Source of the DNA: Acridotheres tristis
Lineage: Eukaryota; Chordata; Aves; Passeriformes; Sturnidae
Direction: 5' to 3'
Assembly: GCA_037013685.1 (NCBI GenBank)
Contig: CM072894.1
Coordinates: 24,489,529 to 24,553,528 of the forward strand
Length of the DNA: 64,000 bases
Position 1 is the stretch's first letter; every line of letters starts with the position of its first letter. Position numbers and translations under genes: made by a program. Below, piece after piece: positions 51,591-64,000 of the stretch. The notes below the pieces were generated by a model, which did no database searches, was not told the DNA's origin, and saw only the letters and a program-made list of their open reading frames with translations.

Positions 51591-53584
51591 CTGTAATTTA
51601 AAAATCCGTGAAAGATTGGAGAGGAAATGAAGATGCTTTTACATGCATACAATTTTCAAAATCACACGTATTTCTCCAAGGCATCAGTATTAACTAATGG
51701 AGGAAACAATTCCTAAGTCATCTTTAAAACCGTCACCTTTCGAAATCTTACCTGGAAACTTCCAAGACATGAGCCTATTGATCAGAGGTAAGAATAAACT
51801 CTGTGGTATGGAATATGTTCTATTGAGGGGAACTGCTTCTACAAGTATTATATATATAAAGATTTACTGAAATCAATAGGTTTTAGGAAATATTTCACAT
51901 CTGACTGAATTAGACCATAGCTGCCTATACAAGTTCACTTTCATATAAGCCATTTTAGTATACTCTAACTATGAATAATCCTTTCAGTTTAACTTCTTTA
52001 ATGTCAAATATTTAACATAAGAAGTCAGAATTAGGAAATACATTCTTTTCATAGTAACTTTTATTAACTAATAATTTGCCTAGTTATTTTGTAGATAATA
52101 GAAAAGAGGAATAACAGAATACATGAGTAGTAGTTTCAAAAATAGTTACAAAAGGTGAAGTATTAAATTTTACATAGACTGTTCCTACATATTTTTTTAA
52201 CAAATGGAAAGGGACTTGGAATTATGATAAGGAGTATTACTGCTCACCTCCTAAGTGAGAATGCCCATTCCCATTTCTCCAGGAGCCTAACCTTTATTTA
52301 ACCAATCTACTATCCAGCAGGGACCTGCTTATGTCCTACTATACACTGTTAGACTCAGCAAGATTCCTTGAAAGTGAGCCAATAAGAGAGGAGGAATCAT
52401 ACTCACTTTTAATGCTACGAAGGACATTGATATTCATAGTCCAGTAATTTTATGGCAAGCATAAACCTCTTGGAGGAAGAAAGAGTAACATATCTGAACA
52501 CTATTTTCATTGGAATAATTTCAATTCCAACAAGACAAAAAAGTAAAAGGACATGAAATTTAACAAATTATTCCGTTTGGGACAAAAGGCAGAGAATATA
52601 CATGACTGAAATGACTGTCTTGTAAAAATGTCACAGAAGCATGCACTGAGTAATCCTGAAGGAGACTTTCAGGAGTTAACAAAGGTCAGCTAGTTATTTT
52701 AATCATTCTTTGCATATAGTGCTACACTTTATAGTCCAGAATTTTGGAGTCTGACATCTCACCAACCCTCTAAAAAACTTTTACCACCATATTATAAGTG
52801 AATAGAAAGAGGTGCAGATCTGAGAAAGGCACCACTGTTTGTAGTGCCTAACTGTGCCGAGACCTGCTCCACCTGATTTCCACATGTACTGAGAGTGCCT
52901 GTCTCCATCTAAGTCAAAGCTGAAACCTGCAAATGCTGCAGCTGACAAAATGAAAGGTCATTTTCATTTTCTCAAACTCTGCTCCTGCTGAGCTGCTACA
53001 TGACATCCTCATGTCTTGATCCCAACCCGTCCCCAAGCACTATTAGAGACCCCCTTCTAGAGCTCCACAATTATAGGTTGCTTAGAGTGTATTCCATCAA
53101 TAAAAGTCAATTGACTCATGTTTCTAAGGTCATTTCAGACTACTCCGGCAGCAATAAAGGTGATTTAAATGGATATTACACCGTTATTAATTTCAGGGCT
53201 CTTTCCAATTGCCTGAGTGGCATCAAGAGACCTGAATGTAACTGAGAAGCAGATTCCAAGGTTTTACTCAGCAGGGGATAACCTCCATCACCCTGGAGCT
53301 ACACACTAGAATATTCATACATCTGAAAATCATAAACACTTGTCTACAGGAGCAAATTAGAGACAGAAATCTGGGGCTGGACAGGAGAGGGTTAGGGTCA
53401 CCTCAACAGTTCCACCATCTCCCTGGCAAAGCTTCCCCTGGAGTAGATCTGTTCAGGCAGTTACTATTCCAGTTGCCTCTCCCAGGGATTAGGGTGCCAG
53501 TCCACTATCCCATGCCAGCCTCAATGCTATTCACCTGACATTACCAAGAGAGAAACTACTGCAAACTCCATATTGAGAATAAAC

Positions 53585-53640
53585 CCTTTTTTTGTTTGTT
53601 TTTTTTTTTTGTTTGTTTGTTTGTTTGTTTGTTTTTGTTT
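53585..53640. repeat. (GTTT)n simple repeat with poly-T
   Basis: Runs of gttt repeated about six times around a poly-T stretch. Confidence 0.9.
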
Positions 53641-54574
53641 TAATCTTTTATGGTTTCATTTGATGGTACTTGAAAGCTTAGTTATTTTGAAATTTTCAAG
53701 GCTTCAGAGTGGTCTGGGTCATTCGGTCAAATCTACAAATTCAACCACATTACATTAACTTTCTATCGTTCTGCCACAGGCTACTGAATCACCAATAAGC
53801 TTACTCATCACTTCCAGTGCTCCAGCGCCTGATAACTCTTGAAAAATTCAAATTTCCCCATTTGTCTAGGATGATGTTTGTCTGGAGTGAGTTTTCTGAA
53901 AGCACTGCAAGGACTCAGGAGCCAGAGGTTTACTGAGAAGATAAAGGTCTATGCCCTTAAAATCTTTACACATTTTCAAAAGTACCCACGTCAAGTATCT
54001 TTAAACAGGAAATGGATTTACACCTCATGTTTTGCTCAATTAACCTAGAAAACGTTGACATATTCTGGCTTTAATATTCAGACAAAATGGACTTATTCCA
54101 TTGAAACAATCCAGTGAGGAGCAATACATGTGCCAAGATGGAATGCAAAGGATAAAATTATAGTATATTTCTGCACCAAGCGCTCTTGAACGTATATGGT
54201 ATTTCTCATTCCCTTATCTTGGTGGCCTAATGGATCTCACTATGGAATAAATAGCAAGGAGTTACCATTGTACAATCTTGCCAAATGGAAGTCAAAGCAC
54301 ATTTTATGCCCCAACAACATGATTACTCAAAGACTGAACAGGCAAGTGTAGCACAGAATGCTAAATAAAGGGACATAAACAAGAGTGATGGCCATTTCTT
54401 GAACTGAACACCATGAAGTTGATAAAGTTGAAGACAGAGAAATGAACTTAAATCAGTGCAGAATTCTGTACTTTTCTCCACTAAAAACCCAAAACCAAAC
54501 CAACAAACAAACAAAACCCCCAAAACTTCACAGTTACACTGGTCTCCCTTGGGTAGCAAATCAAGACTACTCAC

Positions 54575-54799
54575 CATTCTTGGAGAGAATAACAGCCAAA
54601 TATTCATGAAAGTAGGTGTTAATGTACAGCAGAAGGCTTGGAGTGTGTGCTGTGAGAAAGCTGAATGCAATATTCTCCTTGGACACAACAGCATCCACAT
54701 AAATGGCAGAGCTTGAGGCGCTTGCATTCTTTGTGACAGGATAAGGTTCTTGGAAAGTATAGGTAACAGAAGTGCCAGCTTCAAATAATGCAGAAACCT
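54575..54799 (-). CDS. CNTNAP5: CNTNAP5 coding exon (probably exon 19): start of LamG4
   Basis: The exon is 225 bp, phase 1 in and out, with acceptor atgttttcag and donor AATG|GTGAGT. It encodes [35 protein letters not shown], and [20 protein letters not shown]. This is the first half of the fourth laminin-G domain. The NAS tripeptide is an N-glycosylation sequon. The middle segment (after SSAIY and around [13 protein letters not shown]) looks less conserved against the mammalian protein than the flanking strands. A longer open frame covers the same bases in another frame and is not coding. Confidence 0.95.

Positions 54800-64000
<9,201 letters not shown>

Larger units (their letters stand above)
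39612..54574 (-). other. CNTNAP5: CNTNAP5 intron, 15 kb, the largest in the window
   Basis: It carries the longest CR1 copy, the chimeric CR1, one CTCF-like motif and several simple repeats. I found no additional exon, and the phase between the flanking exons (1 to 1) leaves none missing. Confidence 0.85.

Overview
The window is vertebrate nuclear DNA and most likely comes from a bird. It has GT-AG introns, AT-rich non-coding sequence, and several CR1 LINE fragments carrying the sauropsid CR1 3' end (an ATTCTRTG-like tail). No bacterial, phage or CRISPR-type content was seen. The species cannot be fixed from the sequence alone; a turtle or crocodilian is possible, but the CR1 style and modest intron sizes fit a bird better.

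The one gene that can be supported is the 3' half of a contactin-associated protein of the Caspr family, CNTNAP5, on the minus strand. Eight coding exons read from high to low coordinates: 61924-62142, 56101-56340, 54575-54799, 39481-39611, 37925-38009, 28317-28535, 23005-23076 and 21830-22026. All junctions are GT-AG and the phases agree (1,1,1,0,1,1,1 between consecutive exons). Together they give 1388 coding bases, or 461 full residues plus a stop. In order they encode the second half of laminin-G domain 3, the EGF2 repeat, laminin-G domain 4, a juxtamembrane linker, one transmembrane helix and a short cytoplasmic tail ending in EYFI. The 5' part of the gene (discoidin domain, LamG1-2, EGF1, fibrinogen-like region, first half of LamG3) lies beyond the right edge of the window.

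Layout: 1-21829 is the 3' UTR plus intergenic DNA downstream of the gene. It holds one CR1 copy (about 714-1282) and a small CpG-richer pocket with a CTCF-like motif (4781-4794). 21830-62142 is the exon/intron body, with CR1 pieces in the introns; one ends only about 40 bp from a splice donor. 62143-64000 is the next upstream intron, without a recognised feature. Simple repeats are scattered throughout.

Nothing here supports a new multi-gene biological system. The items most worth a second look are two candidate CTCF sites, a CR1 chimera joining distant parts of the element, a CR1 next to an exon, and two short perfect hairpins.
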